NCBI GenBank assembly: GCA_027186245.1
Contig: CP114482.1
Coordinates: 25,005,209-25,069,208, forward strand
Length of the DNA: 64,000 bases
Direction of reading: 5' to 3'
DNA from: Coriaria nepalensis
Lineage: Eukaryota > Streptophyta > Magnoliopsida > Cucurbitales > Coriariaceae
How positions within the stretch are numbered: the stretch's first letter is position 1; the number at the start of each line of letters is the position of its first letter. Shown here in pieces: positions 27,701-41,280 of the stretch. Made by a program: the position numbers and the translations under genes. Below the pieces are notes generated by a model. That model worked only from the letters and a program-made list of their open reading frames with translations, made no database searches and had not been told where the DNA came from.

Positions 27701-29126
27701 TGCCTTCAATAGATCAATTGCATGTTTTGCACAAAAGTTGTGTTTGAAATGCGAAAATAAAAGTTGTTTGAATTGATTTCGTATGATTTATTGACTAAAA
27801 GTGGCTCAATGACATGATTTTAAGGCTATAGAAATGCATAGTTGCCTTCAAAAGATCCATTGCAAATTATGCATGAAAGTCGTGTTTCATGTGCGAAAAT
27901 AGATTTCGTTGGAATTGCTTTGAAGTGATTTAATTACTTGAAGAGACACAATGACATGATTTCAAGGCTAAAGAATGGGTAATTTACTTGAATAGATCAA
28001 TAGCAACTTATGCACAAAAGTCTCGTTTAAAGAGCGAAAATAGAATTCGTTCGAATTGCTTTCAAATGATTTGATGACAACAAGAGACTCAATGACATGA
28101 TTTTAAGGATAAAAAGATGCATAGTTGCCTTCAATGGTTGAATTGGAAGTTCTGAACGAAAGTCGTGTTTGAAGTGCGAAAAAGTAGAATTCTTTCGACT
28201 TACTTTTAATTGATTTAATGACTAGAGAAGACTAAATAACATGATTTTAAGGCTAAACAAACGCATAATTGCCTTCAATATATCAATTGCATGTATTGCA
28301 CAAAAGTTGTGTTTGAAATGCGAAAATAGAATTTGTTTGAATTGATTTCGTATGATATATTGACTAAAAGTGGCACAGTGACCAGATTTTAAGGCTATAC
28401 AAATGCATAGTTGCCTTCAAAATATCCATTGCAAATTATGCATGAAAGTCGTGGTTGAAGTGCGTAAATAGATTTCGTTCGAATTGCTTTGAAGTGATTT
28501 AATTACTAGAAGAGACTGAATGACATGATTTGAAGGCTAAACAATGGGTAATTTACTTGAATAGATCAATCGCAAGTTATGCACAAAAGTCTCGTTTAAA
28601 GAGCGACAATAGGATTCGTTTGAATTGCTTTGAAATGATTTGATGACTACAAGAAACTCAATGACATGATTTTAAGGCTGAAAAGATGCATCGTTGCCTT
28701 GAACGGTTGAATTGGAAGTTCTGAACGAAAGTCGTGTTTGAAGAGCGAAAAAATAGAATTTTTTCAACTTACTTTTAATTGATTTAATGAGTAGAGAAGA
28801 CTCAATGACACGATTTTAAGGCTAGACAAACGCATAATTGCCTTCAATAGATCAATTGCATGTTTTGCACAAAAGTTGTGTTTGAAATGCGAAAATAAAA
28901 GTTGTTTGAATTGATTTCGTATGATTTATTGACTAAAAGTGGCTCAATGACATGATTTTAAGGCTATAGAAATGCATAGTTGCCTTCAAAAGATCCATTG
29001 CAAATTATGCATGAAAGTCGTGTTTCATGTGCGAAAATAGATTTCGTTGGAATTGCTTTGGAGTGATTTAATTACTTGAAGAGACACAATGACATGATTT
29101 CAAGGCTAAAGAATGGGTAATTTACT
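24747..29126. repeat. 4,552-bp tandem block, copy 2
   Basis: Second copy of 20,195-24,574. Similarity of the two copies ends near 29,127, where this copy reads GAATAGATCAATCGCAAG against GAATGGATCAATAGCAAC in copy 1. The block boundaries fall inside D or A monomers and keep the HOR phase. Confidence 0.9.
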
Positions 29127-29130
29127 TGAA

Positions 29131-32100
29131 TAGATCAATCGCAAGTTATGCACAAAAGTCTCATTTAAAGAGTGAAAATAGAATTCGTTCGAATTGCTTT
29201 CAAATGATTTGATGACAACAAGAGACTCAATGACATGATTTTAAGGCTAAAAAGATGCATAGTTGCCTTCAATGGTTGAATTGGAAGTTCTGAACGAAAG
29301 TCGTGTTTGAAGTGCGAAAAAGTAGAATTCTTTCGACTTACTTTTAATTGATTTAATGAGTAGAGAAGACTCAATGATACGATTTTAAGGCTAGACAAAC
29401 GCATAATCGCCTTCAATAGATAAATTGCATGTTTTGCACAAAAGTTGTGTTTGAAATGCGAAAATAAAGGTTGTTTGAATTGATTTCGTATGATTTATTG
29501 ACTAAAAAAGGCTCAATGACATGATTTTAAGGCTATAGAAATGCATAGTTGCCTTCAAAAGATCCATTGCAAATTATGCATGAAAGTCGTGTTTCATGTG
29601 CGAAAAGAGATTTCGTTGGAATTGTTTTGAAGTGATTTAATTACTTGAAGAGACACAATGACATGATTTCAAGGCAAAAGAATGGGTAATTTACTTGAAT
29701 AGATCAATCGCAAGTTATGCACAAAAGTCTCGTTTAAAGAGCGAAAATAGAATTCGTCCGACTTGCTTTCAAATGATTTGATGACAACAAGAGACTCAAT
29801 GACATGATTTTAAGGCTAAAAAGATGCATAGTTGCCTTCAATGGTTGAATTGGAAGTTCTGAACGAAAGTTGTGCTTGAAGTGCAAAAAAATAGAATTTT
29901 TTCGACTTACTTTTAATTGATTTAATGACTGGAGAAGACTCAATGATATGATTTTAAGGCTAAACAAACGCATAATTGCGTTCAATAGATCAATTGGATG
30001 CTTTGCACAAAAGTTGTGTTTGAAATGCGAAAATAGAATCTGTTTGAATTGATTTCGTATGATTTATTGACTAAAAGTGACTCAATGACATGATTTTAAG
30101 GCTATACAAATGCATAGTTGCCTTCAAAATATCCATTGCAAATTATGCATGAAAGTCGTGGTTGAAGTGCGAAAATATATTTCGTTCGAATTGCTTTGAA
30201 GTGATTTAATTACTAGAAGAGACTCAATGACATGATTTGAAGCCTAAACAATGGGTAATTTACTTGAATAGATCAATCGCAAGTTATGCACAAAAGTCTC
30301 GTTTAAAGACCCAAAATAGAATTCGTTCGAGTTGCTTTCAAATGATTCGATGACAACAAGAGACTCAATGACATGATTTTAACGCTAAAAAGATGCATAG
30401 TTGCCTTCAATGGTTGAATTGGAAGGTCTGAACGAAAGTCGTGTTTGAAGTGCGAAAAAATAGAATTTTTTTGACTTACTTTTAATTAATTTAATGATTA
30501 GAGATGACTCAATGATATGATTTTGAGGCTAAACAAACGCATAATTGCCTTTAATAGATCAATTGGATGCTTTGCACAAGAGTTGTGTTCGAAATGCAAA
30601 AATAGAATTTGTTTGAATTGATTTCGTATGATTTATTGACTAAAAGTGGCTCAATGACCTGATTTTAAGGCTATACAAATGCATAGTTGCCTTCAAAAGA
30701 TGCATTGCAAATTATGCATGAAAGTCGTGGTTGAAGTGCGAAAATAGATTTCGTTCGAATTGCTTTGAAGTGATTAAATTACTAGAAGAGACTTAATGAC
30801 ATGATTTCATGGTTAAACAATGGGTAATTTACTTGAGTAGATCAATCGCAAGTTATGCACAAAAGTCTCGTTTAAAGAGCGACAATAGGATTCGTTTGAA
30901 TTGCTTTGAAATGATTTGATGACTACAAGAAACTCAAAGACATGATTTTAAGGCTAAAAAGATGCATAGTTGCCTTGAACGGTTGAATTGGAAGTTCTGA
31001 ACGAAAGTCGTGTTTGAAGAGCGAAAAAATAGAATTTTTTCGACTTACTTTTAATTGATTTGATGAGTAGAGAAGCCTCAATGACACGATTTTAGGGCTA
31101 GACAAACGCATAATTGCCTTCAATAGATCAATTGCATGTTTTGCACAAATGTTGTGTTTGAAATGCGAAAATAAAAGTTGTTTGAATTGATTTCGTATCA
31201 TTTATTGACTAAAAGTGGCTCAATGACATGATTTTAAGGCTATAGAAATGCATAGTTGCCTTCAAAAGATCCATTGCAAATTATGCATGAAAGTCGTGTT
31301 TCATGTGCGAAAATAGATTTCGTTGGAATTGCTTTGGAGTGATTTAATTACTTCAAGAGACACAATGACATGATTTCAAGGCTAAAGAATGGGTAATTTA
31401 CTTGAATAGATCAATCGCAAGTTATGCACAAAAGTCTCATTTAAAGAGTGAAAATAGAATTCGTTCGAATTGCTTTCAAATGATTTGATGAGAACAAGAG
31501 ACTCAATGACATGATTTTAAGGCTAAAAAGATGCATAGTTGCCTTCAATGGTTGAATTGGAAGTTCTGAACGAAAGTCGTGTTTGAAGTGCGAAAAAGTA
31601 GAATTCTTTCGACTTACTTTTAATTGATTTAATGAGTAGAGAAGACTCAATGATACGATTTTAAGGCTAGACAAACGCATAATCGCCTTCAATAGATAAA
31701 TTGCATGTTTTGCACAAAAGTTGTGTTTGAAATGCGAAAATAAAAGTTGTTTGAATTGATTTCGTATGATTTATTGACTAAAAGTGGCTCAATGACATGA
31801 TTTTAAGGCTATAGAAATGCATAGTTGCCTTCAAAAGATCCATTGCAAATTATGCATGAAAGTCGTGGTTGAAGTGCGAAAATAGATTTCGTTGGAATTG
31901 CTTTGAAGTGATTTAATTACTAGAAGAGACTCAGTGACATGATTTCAAGGCTAAACAATGGGTAATTTACTTGAATCGATCAATCGCAAGTTATGCACAA
32001 AAGTCTCGTTTAAATTGCGAAAATAGGAATCTTTTGAATTGCTTTCAAATGATTTAATGACTACAAGAGACTCAATGACATGATACTCAATGACATGATT

Positions 32101-32440
32101 TTAAGGCTAGAAAGATGCATAGTTGTCTTCAATGTTTGAATTGGAAGTTATGAACGAAAGTCGTGTTTGAAGTGCGAAAAAATAGAATTTTTTTGACTTA
32201 CTTTTAATTGATTTAATGACTAGAGAAGACTCAATGACATGATTTTAAGGCTAGACAAAAGCAAAATTGCCTTCAATAGATCAATTGCATGTTTTGCACA
32301 AAAGTTGTGTTTGAAATGCGAAAATAAAAGTTGTTTGAATTGATTTCGTATGATTTATTGACTAAAAGTGGCTCAATGACTTGATTTTAAGTCTATACAA
32401 ATGCATAGTTGCCTTCAAAAGATCCATTGCAAATTATGCA
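29131..32440. repeat. Irregular tetramer units between the two octamer domains
   Basis: The 569-bp tetramers continue, but the D alternation breaks: GG form near 29,050, 29,610, 31,320 and 31,890; CG form near 30,180, 30,750 and 32,470. The segments at 29,165 and 31,441 are close copies 2,276 bp apart, sharing CTCATTTAAAGAGTG and GCATAATCGCC. This stretch also contains the 15-bp micro-duplication. No gene or inserted element is present. Confidence 0.8.
32070..32099. repeat. 15-bp perfect tandem micro-duplication inside monomer A
   Basis: The 15-mer ACTCAATGACATGAT occurs twice back to back (32,070-32,084 and 32,085-32,099) within the central conserved block of an A monomer. This is the largest small indel I found. 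It explains why segments on either side line up at 14,240 or 15,378 bp, that is, whole HOR numbers plus 15. Confidence 0.93.
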
Positions 32441-35400
32441 TGAAAGTCGTGGTTGAAGTGCGAAAATAGATTTCGTTCGAATTGCTTTGAAGTGATTAAA
32501 TTACTAGAAGAGACTTAATGACATGATTTCATGGTTAAACAATGGGTAATTTACTTGAGTAGATCAATCGCAAGTTATGCACAAAAGTCTCGTTTAAAGA
32601 GCGAAAATAGAATTCGTTCGAATTGCTATCTAATGATTTGATGACAACAAGAGACTCAATGACATGATTTTAAGGCTAAAAAGATGCATAGTTGCCTTCA
32701 ATGGTTGAATTGGAAGTTCTGAACGAAAGTCGTGTTTGAAGTGCGAAAAAATGGAATTCTTTCGACTTACTTTGAATTGATTTAATGACTAGAGAAGACT
32801 CAATGACATGATTTTAAGGCTAAACAAACGCATAATTGCCTTCAATAGATCAATTGCATGTTTTGCACAAAAGTTGTGTTTGAAATGCGAAAATAAAAGT
32901 TGTTTGAATTGATTTCATACGATTTATTGACTAAAAGTGGCTCAAGGACTTGATTTTAAGGCTATACAAATGCATAGTTGCCTTCAAAAGACCCACTGCA
33001 AATTATGCACGAAAGTCATGTTTCAAGTGCGAAAATAGATTTCGTTGGAATTGCTTTGAAGTGATTTAATTACTAGATGAGACTCAATGACATGATTTCA
33101 AGGCTAAAAAATGGGTAATTTACTTGAATAGATCAATAGCAACTTATGAACAAAAGTCTCGTTTAAAGAGCGAAAATAGAATTCGTTCGAATTGCTTTCA
33201 AATGATTTGATGACAACAAGAGACTCAATGACATGATTTTATGGCTAAAAAGTGGCATAGTTGCCTTCAATGGTTGAATTGGAAATTCTGAACGAAAGTC
33301 GTGTTTGAAGTGCGAAAAAGTAGAATTCTTTCGACTTACTTTTAATTGATTTAATGACTAGAGAAGACTTAATGACATTGTTTTAAGGCTAAACGAAAGC
33401 ATAATTGCCTTCAATAGATCAATTGCACGTTTTGGACAAAAGTTGTGTTTGAAATGCGAAAATAGAATTTGTTTTAATTGATTTCGTATGATTTACTGAC
33501 TAAAAGTGGCACAATGACATGATTTTAAGGCTATACAAATGCATAGTTGCCTTCAAAATATCCATTGCAAATTATGCATGAAAGTCGTCGTTGAAATGCG
33601 AAAATAGATTTCGTTCGAATTGCTTTGAAGTTATTTAATTACCAGAAGAGACTTAATGACATGATTTCATGGCTAAAATATGGATAATTTACTTGAGTAG
33701 ATCAATCGCAAATTATGCACAGAAGTCTCGTTTAAAGAGCGACAATAGGATTCGTTTGAATTGCTTTGAAATGATTTGATGACTACAAGAAACTCAATGA
33801 CATGATTTTAAGGCTAAAAAGATGCATAGTTGCCTTCAACGGTTGAATTGGAAGTTCTGAACGAAAGTCGTGTTTGAAGAGCGAAAAAATAGAATTTTTT
33901 CGACTTACTTTTAATTGATTTAATGAGTAGAGAAGACTCAATGACACGATTTTAAGGCTAGACAAACGCATAATTGCCTTCAATAGATCAATTGCATGTT
34001 TTGCACAAAAGTTATGTTTGAAATGCGAAAATAAAAGTTGTTTAAATTGATTTCGTATGATTTATTGACTAAAAGTTGCTCAATGTCATGATTTTAAGGC
34101 TATAGAAAGGCATAGTTGCCTTCAAAAGATCCATTGCAAATTATGCATGAAAGTCGTGTTTCATGTGCGAAAATAGATTTCGTTGGAATTGCTTTGAAGT
34201 GATTTAATTACTTGAAGAGACACAATGACATGATTTCAAGGCTAAAGAATGGGTAATTTACTTGAATAGATCAATCGCAAGTTATGCACAAAAGTCTCGT
34301 TTAAAGAGCGAAAATAGAATTCGTCCGACTTGCTTTCAAATGATTTGATGACAACAAGAGACTCAATGACATGATTTTAAGGCTAAAAAGATGCATAGTT
34401 GCCTTCAATGGTTGAATTGGAAGTTCTGAACGAAAGTCGTGTTTGAAGTGCGAAAAAGTAGAATTCTTTCGACTTACTTTTAATTGATTTAATGACTAGA
34501 GAACACTAAATAACATGATTTTAAGGCTAAACAAACGCATAATTGCCTTCAATATATCAATTGCATGTATTGCACAAAAGTTGTGTTTGAAATGCGAAAA
34601 TAAAATTTGTTTGAATTGATTTCGTATGATTTATTGACTAAAAGTGGCACAATGACCAGATTTTAAGGCTATACAAATGCATAGTTGCCTTCAAAATATC
34701 CATTGCAAATTATGCATGAAAGTCGTCGTTGAAATGCGAAAATAGATTTCGTTCGAATTGCTTTGAAGTGATTTCATTACTAGAAGAGACTCAATGACAT
34801 GATTTCAAGGTTAAACAATAGGTAATTTACTTGAGTAGATCAATCGCAAGTTATGCACAAAAGTCTCGTTTAAAGAGCGAAAATAGAATTCGTCCGAATT
34901 GCTTTCAAATGATTTGATGACAACAAGAGACTCAATGACATGATTTTAAGGCTAAAAAGATGCATAGTTGCCTTCAATGGTTGAATTGGAAGTTCTGAAC
35001 GAAAGTCGTGTTTGAAGTGCGAAAAAATAGAATTTTTTCGACTTACTTTTAATTGATTTAATGACTAGAGAAGACTCAATGATATGATTTTAAGGCTAAA
35101 CAAACGCATAATTGCGTTCAATAGATCAATTGGATGCTTTGCACAAAAGTTGTGTTTGAAATGCGAAAATAGAATCTGTTTGAATTGATTTCGTATGATT
35201 TATTGACTAAAAGTGGCTCAATGACTTGATTTTAAGGCTATACAAATGCATAGTTGCCTTCAAAAGATCCATTGCAAATTATGCACGAAAGTCATGTTTC
35301 AAGTGCGAAAATTGATTTCGTTGGAATTGCTTCGAAGTGATTTAATTACTAGAAGAGACACAATGACATGATTTCAAGGCTAAAGAATGGGTAATTTACT

Positions 35401-38400
35401 TGAATAGATCAATCGCAAGTTATGCACAAAAGTCTCATTTAAAGAGTGAAAACAGAATTCGTTCGAATTGCTTTCAAATGATTTGATGACAACAACAGAC
35501 TCAATGACATGATTTTAAGGCTAAAAAGATGCATAGGTGCCTTCAATGGTTGAATTGGAAGTTCTGAACGAAAGTCATGTTTTAAGTGCGAAAAAGTTGA
35601 ATTCTTTCGACTTACTTTTAATTGATTTAATGACTAGAGAAGACTTAATGACATTGTTTTAAGGCTAAACGAAAGCATAATTGCCTTCAATAGAGCAATT
35701 GCATGTTTTGGACAAAAGTTGTGTTTGAAATGCGAAAATAGAATTTGTTTGAATTGATTTCGTATGATTTATTGACTAAAAGTGGCACAATGACATGATT
35801 TTAAGGCTATACAAATGCATAGTTGCCTTCAAAATATCCATTGCAAATTATGCATGAAAGTCGTCGTTGAAATGCGAAAATAGATTTCGTTCGAATTGCT
35901 TTGAAGTTATTTAATTACCAGAAGAGACTTAATGACATGATTTTATGGCTAAAATATGGATAATTTACTTGAATAGATCAATCGCAAATTATGCACAGAA
36001 GTCTCGTTTAAAGAGCGACAATAGGATTCGTTTGAATTGCTTTGAAATGATTTGATGACTACAAGAAACTCTCTGACATGATTTTAAGGCTAAAAAGATG
36101 CATAGTTGCCTTGAACGGTTGAATTGGAAGTTCTGAACGAAAGTAGTGTTTGAAGAGCGAAAAAATAGAATTTTTTCGACTTACTTTTAATTGATTTAAT
36201 GAGTAGAGAAGACTCAATGACACGATTTTAAGGCTAGACAAACGCATAATTGCCTTCAATAGATCAATTGCATGTTTTGCACAAAAGTTGTGTTTGAAAT
36301 GCGAAAATAAAAGTTGTTTGAATTGATTTCGTATGATTTATTGACTAAAAGTGGCTCAATGACATGATTTTAAGGCTATAGAAATGCATAGTTGCCTTCA
36401 AAAGATCCATTGCAAATTATGCATGAAAGTCGTGTTTCATGTGCGAAAATAGATTTCGTTGGAATTGCTTTGAAGTGATTTAATTACTTGAAGAGACACA
36501 ATGACATGATTTCAAGGCTAAAGAATGGGTAATTTACTTGAATAGATCAATAGCAACTTATGCACAAAAGTCTCGTTTAAAGAGCGAAAATAGAATTCGT
36601 TCGAATTGCTTTCAAATGATTTGATGACAACAAGAGACTCAATGACATGATTTTAAGGATAAAAATATGCATAGTTGCCTTCAATGGTTGAATTGGAAGT
36701 TCTGAACGAAAGTCGTGTTTGAAGTGCGAAAAAGTAGAATTCTTTCGACTTACTTTTAATTGATTTAATGACTAGAGAAGACTAAATAACATGATTTTAA
36801 GGCTAAACAAACGCATAATTGCCTTCAATATATCAATTGCATGTATTGCACAAAAGTTGTGTTTGAAATGCGAAAATAGAATTTGTTTGAATTGATTTCG
36901 TATGATATATTGACTAAAAGTGGCACAATGACCAGATTTTAAGGCTATACAAATGCATAGTTGCCTTCAAAATATCCATTGCAAATTATGCATGAAAGTC
37001 GTGGTTGAAGTGCGAAAATAGATTTCGTTCGAATTGCTTTGAAGTGATTTAATTACTAGAAGAGACTGAATGACATGATTTGAAGGCTAAACAATGGGTA
37101 ATTTACTTGAATAGATCAATCGCAAGTTATGCACAAAAGTCTCGTTTAAAGAGCGACAATAGAATTCGTTTGAATTGCTTTGAAATGATTTGATGACTAC
37201 AAGAAACTCAATGACATGATTTTAAGGCTAAAAAGATGCATAGTTGCCTTCAACGGTTGAATTGGAAGTTCTGAACGAAAGTCGTGTTTGAAGAGCGAAA
37301 AAATAGAATTTTTTCGACTTACTTTTAATTGATTTAATGAGTAGAGAAGACTCAATGACACGATTTTAAGGCTAGACAAACGCATAATTGCCTTCAATAG
37401 ATCAATTGCATGTTTTGCACAAAAGTTGTGTTTGAAATGCGAAAATAAAAGTTGTTTGAATTGATTTCGTATGATTTATTGACTAAAAGTTGCTCAATGT
37501 CATGATTTTAAGGCTATAGAAATGCATAGTTGCCTTCAAAAGATCCATTGCAAATTACGCATGAAAGTCGTGTTTCATATGCGAAAATAGATTTCGTTGG
37601 AATTGCTTTGAAGTGATTTAATTACTTGAAGAGACACAATGACATGATTTCAAGGCTAAAGAATGGGTAATTTACTTGAATAGATCAATCGCAAGTTATG
37701 CACAAAAGTCTCGTTTAAAGAGCGAAAATAGAATTCGTCCGACTTGCTTTCAAATGATTTGATGACAACAAGAGACTCAATGACATGATTTTAAGGCTAA
37801 AAATATGCATAGTTGCCTTCAATGGTTGAATTGGAAGTTCTGAACGAAAGTCGTGTTTGAAGTGCGAAAAAGTAGAATTCTTTCGACTTACTTTTAATTG
37901 ATTTAATGACTAGAGAAGACTAAATAACATGATTTTAAGGCTAAACAAACGCATAATTGCCTTCAATATATCAATTGCATGTATTGCACAAAAGTTGTGT
38001 TTGAAATGCGAAAATAGAATTTGTTTGAATTGATTTCGTATGATATATTGACTAAAAGTGGCACAATGACCAGATTTTAAGGCTATACAAATGCATAGTT
38101 GCCTTCAAAATATCCATTGCAAATTATGCATGAAAGTCGTGGTTGAAGTGCGAAAATAGATTTCGTTCGAATTGCTTTGAAGTGATTTAATTACTAGAAG
38201 AGACTGAATGACATGATTTGAAGGCTAAACAATGGGTAATTTACTTGAATAGATCAATCGCAAGTTATGCACAAAAGTCTCGTTTAAAGAGCGACAATGG
38301 GATTCGTTTGAATTGCCTTGAAATGATTTGATGACTACAAGAAACTCAATGACATGATTTTAAGGCTAAAAAGATGCATCGTTGCCTTGAACGGTTGAAT

Positions 38401-41280
38401 TGGAAGTTCTGAACGAAAGTCGTGTTTGAAGAGCGAAAAAATAGAATTTTTTCGACTTACTTTTAATTGATTTAATGAGTAGAGAAGACTCAATGACACG
38501 ATTTTAAGGCTAGACAAACGCATAATTTCCTTCCATAGATCAATTGCATGTTTTGCACAAAAGTTGTGTTTGAAATGCGAAAATAAAAGTTGTTTGAATT
38601 GATTTCGTATGATTTATTGACTAAAAGTGGCTCAATGACATGATTTTAAGGCTATAAAAATGCATAGTTGCCTTCAAAAGATCCATTGCAAATTATGCAT
38701 GAAAGTCGTGTTTCATGTGCGAAAATAGATTTCGTTGGAATTGCTTTGGAGTGATTTAATTACTTGAAGAGACACAATGACATGATTTCAAGGCTAAAGA
38801 ATGGGTAATTTACTTGAATAGATCAATCGCAAGTTATGCACAAAAGTCTCATTTAAAGAGTGAAAATAAAATTCGTTCGAATTGCTTTCAAATGATTTGA
38901 TGAGAACAAGAGACTCAATGACATGATTTTAAGGCTAAAAAGATGCATAGTTGCCTTCAATGGTTGAATTGGAAGTTCTGAACGAAAGTCGTGTTTGAAG
39001 TGCGAAAAAGTAGAATTCTTTCGACTTACTTTTAATTGATTTAATGACTAGAGAACACTAAATAACATGATTTTAAGGCTAAACAAACGCATAATTGCCT
39101 TCAATATATCAATTGCATGGATTGCACAAAAGTTGTGTTTGAAATGCGAAAATAAAATTTGTTTGAATTGATTTCGTATGATTTATTGACTAAAAGTGGC
39201 ACAATGACCAGATTTTAAGGCTATAAAAATGCATAGTTGCCTTCAAAATATCCATTGCAAATTATGCATGAAAGTCGTCGTTGAAATGCGAAAATAGATT
39301 TCGTTCGAATTGCTTTGAAGTGATTTAATTACTAGAAGAGACTCAATGACATGATTTCAAGGTTAAACAATGGGTAATTTACTTGAGTAGATCAATCGCA
39401 AGTTATGCACAAAAGTCTCGTTTAAAGAGCGAAAATAGAATTCGTCCGAATTGCTTTCAAATGATTTGATGACAACAAGAGACTCAATGACATGATTTTA
39501 AGGCTAAAAAGATGCATAGTTGCATTCAATGGTTGAATTGGAAGTTCTGAACGAAAGTCGTGTTTGAAGTGCGAAAAAATAGAATTTTTTCGACTTACTT
39601 TTAATTGATTTAATGACTAGAGAAGACTCAATGATATGATTTTAAGGCTAAACAAACGCATAATTGCGTTCAATAGATCAATTGGATGCTTTGCACAAAA
39701 GTTGTGTTTGAAATGCGAAAATAGAATCTGTTTGAATTGATTTCGTATGATTTATTGACTAAAAGTGGCTCAATGACTTGATTTTAAGGCTATACAAATG
39801 CATAGTTGCCTTCAAAAGATCCATTGCAAATTATGCACGAAAGTCATGTTTCAAGTGCGAAAATAGATTTCGTTGGAATTGCTTTGAAGTGATTTAATTA
39901 CTAGAGGAGACACAATGACATGATTTCAAGGCTAAAGAATGGGTAATTTACTTGAATAGATCAATCGCAAGTTATGCACAAAAGTCTCATTTAAAGAGTG
40001 AAAACAGAATTCGTTCGAATTGCTTTCAAATGATTTGATGACAACAAGAGACTCAATGACATGATTTTAAGGCTAAAAAGATGCATAGGTGCCTTCAATG
40101 GTTGAAATGGAAGTTCTGAACGAAAGTCATGTTTTAAGTGCGAAAAAGTTGAATTCTTTCGACTTACTTTTAATTGATTTAATGACTAGAGAAGACTTAA
40201 TGACATTGTTTTAAGGCTAAACGAAAGCATAATTGCCTTCAATAGAGCAATTGCATGTTTTGGACAAAAGTTGTGTTTGAAATGCGAAAATAGAATTTGT
40301 TTGAATTGATTTCGTATGATTTATTGACTAAAAGTGGCACAATGACATGATTTTAAGGCTACACAAATGCATAGTTGCCTTCAAAATATCCATTGCAAAT
40401 TATGCATGAAAGTCGTCATTGAAATGCGAAAATAGATTTCGTTCGAATTGCTTTGAAGTTATTTAATTACCAGAAGAGACTTAATGACATGATTTCATGG
40501 CTAAAATATGGATAATTTACTTGAATAGATCAATCGCAAATTATGCACAGAAGTCTCGTTTAAAGAGCGACAATAGGATTCGTTTGAATTGCTTTGAAAT
40601 GATTTGATGACTACAAGAAACTCTCTGACATGATTTTAAGGCTAAAAAGATGCATAGTTGCCTTGAACGGTTGAATTGGAAGTTCTGAACGAAAGTAGTG
40701 TTTGAAGAGCGAAAAAATAGAATTTTTTCGACTTACTTTTAATTGATTTAATGAGTAGAGAAGACTCAATGACACGATTTTAAGGCTAGACAAACGCATA
40801 ATTGCCTTCAATAGATCAATTGCATGTTTTGAACAAAAGTTGTGTTTGAAATGCGAAAATAAAAGTTGTTTGAATTCATTTCGTATGATTTATTGACTAA
40901 AAGTGGCTCAATGACATGATTTTAAGGCTATAGAAATGCATAGTTGCCTTCAAAAGATCCATTGCAAATTATGCATGAAAGTCGTGTTTCATGTGCGAAA
41001 ATAGATTTCGTTGGAATTGCTTTGAAGTGATTTAATTACTTGAAGAGACACAATGACATGATTTCAAGGCTAAAGAATGCGTAATTTACTTGAATAGATC
41101 AATAGCAACTTATGCACAAAAGTCTCGTTTAAAGAGCGAAAATAGAATTCGTTCGAATTGCTTTCAAATGATTTGATGACAACAAGAGACTCAATGACAT
41201 GATTTTAAGGATAAAAAGATGCATAGTTGCCTTCAATGGTTGAATTGGAAGTTCTGAACGAAAGTCGTGTTTGAAGTGCG
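32441..41280. repeat. Eight-monomer super-HOR domain, right part
   Basis: The alternation of D subtypes resumes. The GG form is near 33,050, 34,180, 35,320, 36,460, 37,600, 38,735, 39,870 and 41,010. The CG form is near 32,470, 33,610, 34,757, 35,890, 37,030, 38,165, 39,305 and 40,440. Much of the domain copies the left part: AGTGGCATAG is at 19,011 and 33,251 (offset 14,240). Around 35.7-36.1 kb the best offset becomes 13,102, that is 1,138 bp (one octamer) less. Within the domain 34.4-36.7 kb matches 38.9-41.3 kb at 4,552 bp. Confidence 0.85.

Larger units (their letters stand above)
17641..29130. repeat. Eight-monomer (1,138-bp) super-HOR domain, left part
   Basis: Two kinds of tetramer alternate. 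One has a D monomer with TTCGTTGGAA and GACACAATG or similar (near 17,670, 18,810, 19,943, 21,075, 22,220, 23,355, 24,500, 25,640, 26,780, 27,915 and 29,050). The other has TTCGTTCGAA (near 18,240, 19,377, 20,510, 21,650, 22,790, 23,930, 25,070, 26,210, 27,350 and 28,480). The B monomers alternate too in much of the domain (GAATTCTTTCG versus GAATTTTTTCG). The effective unit is an octamer of 2 x 569 bp. Confidence 0.88.
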
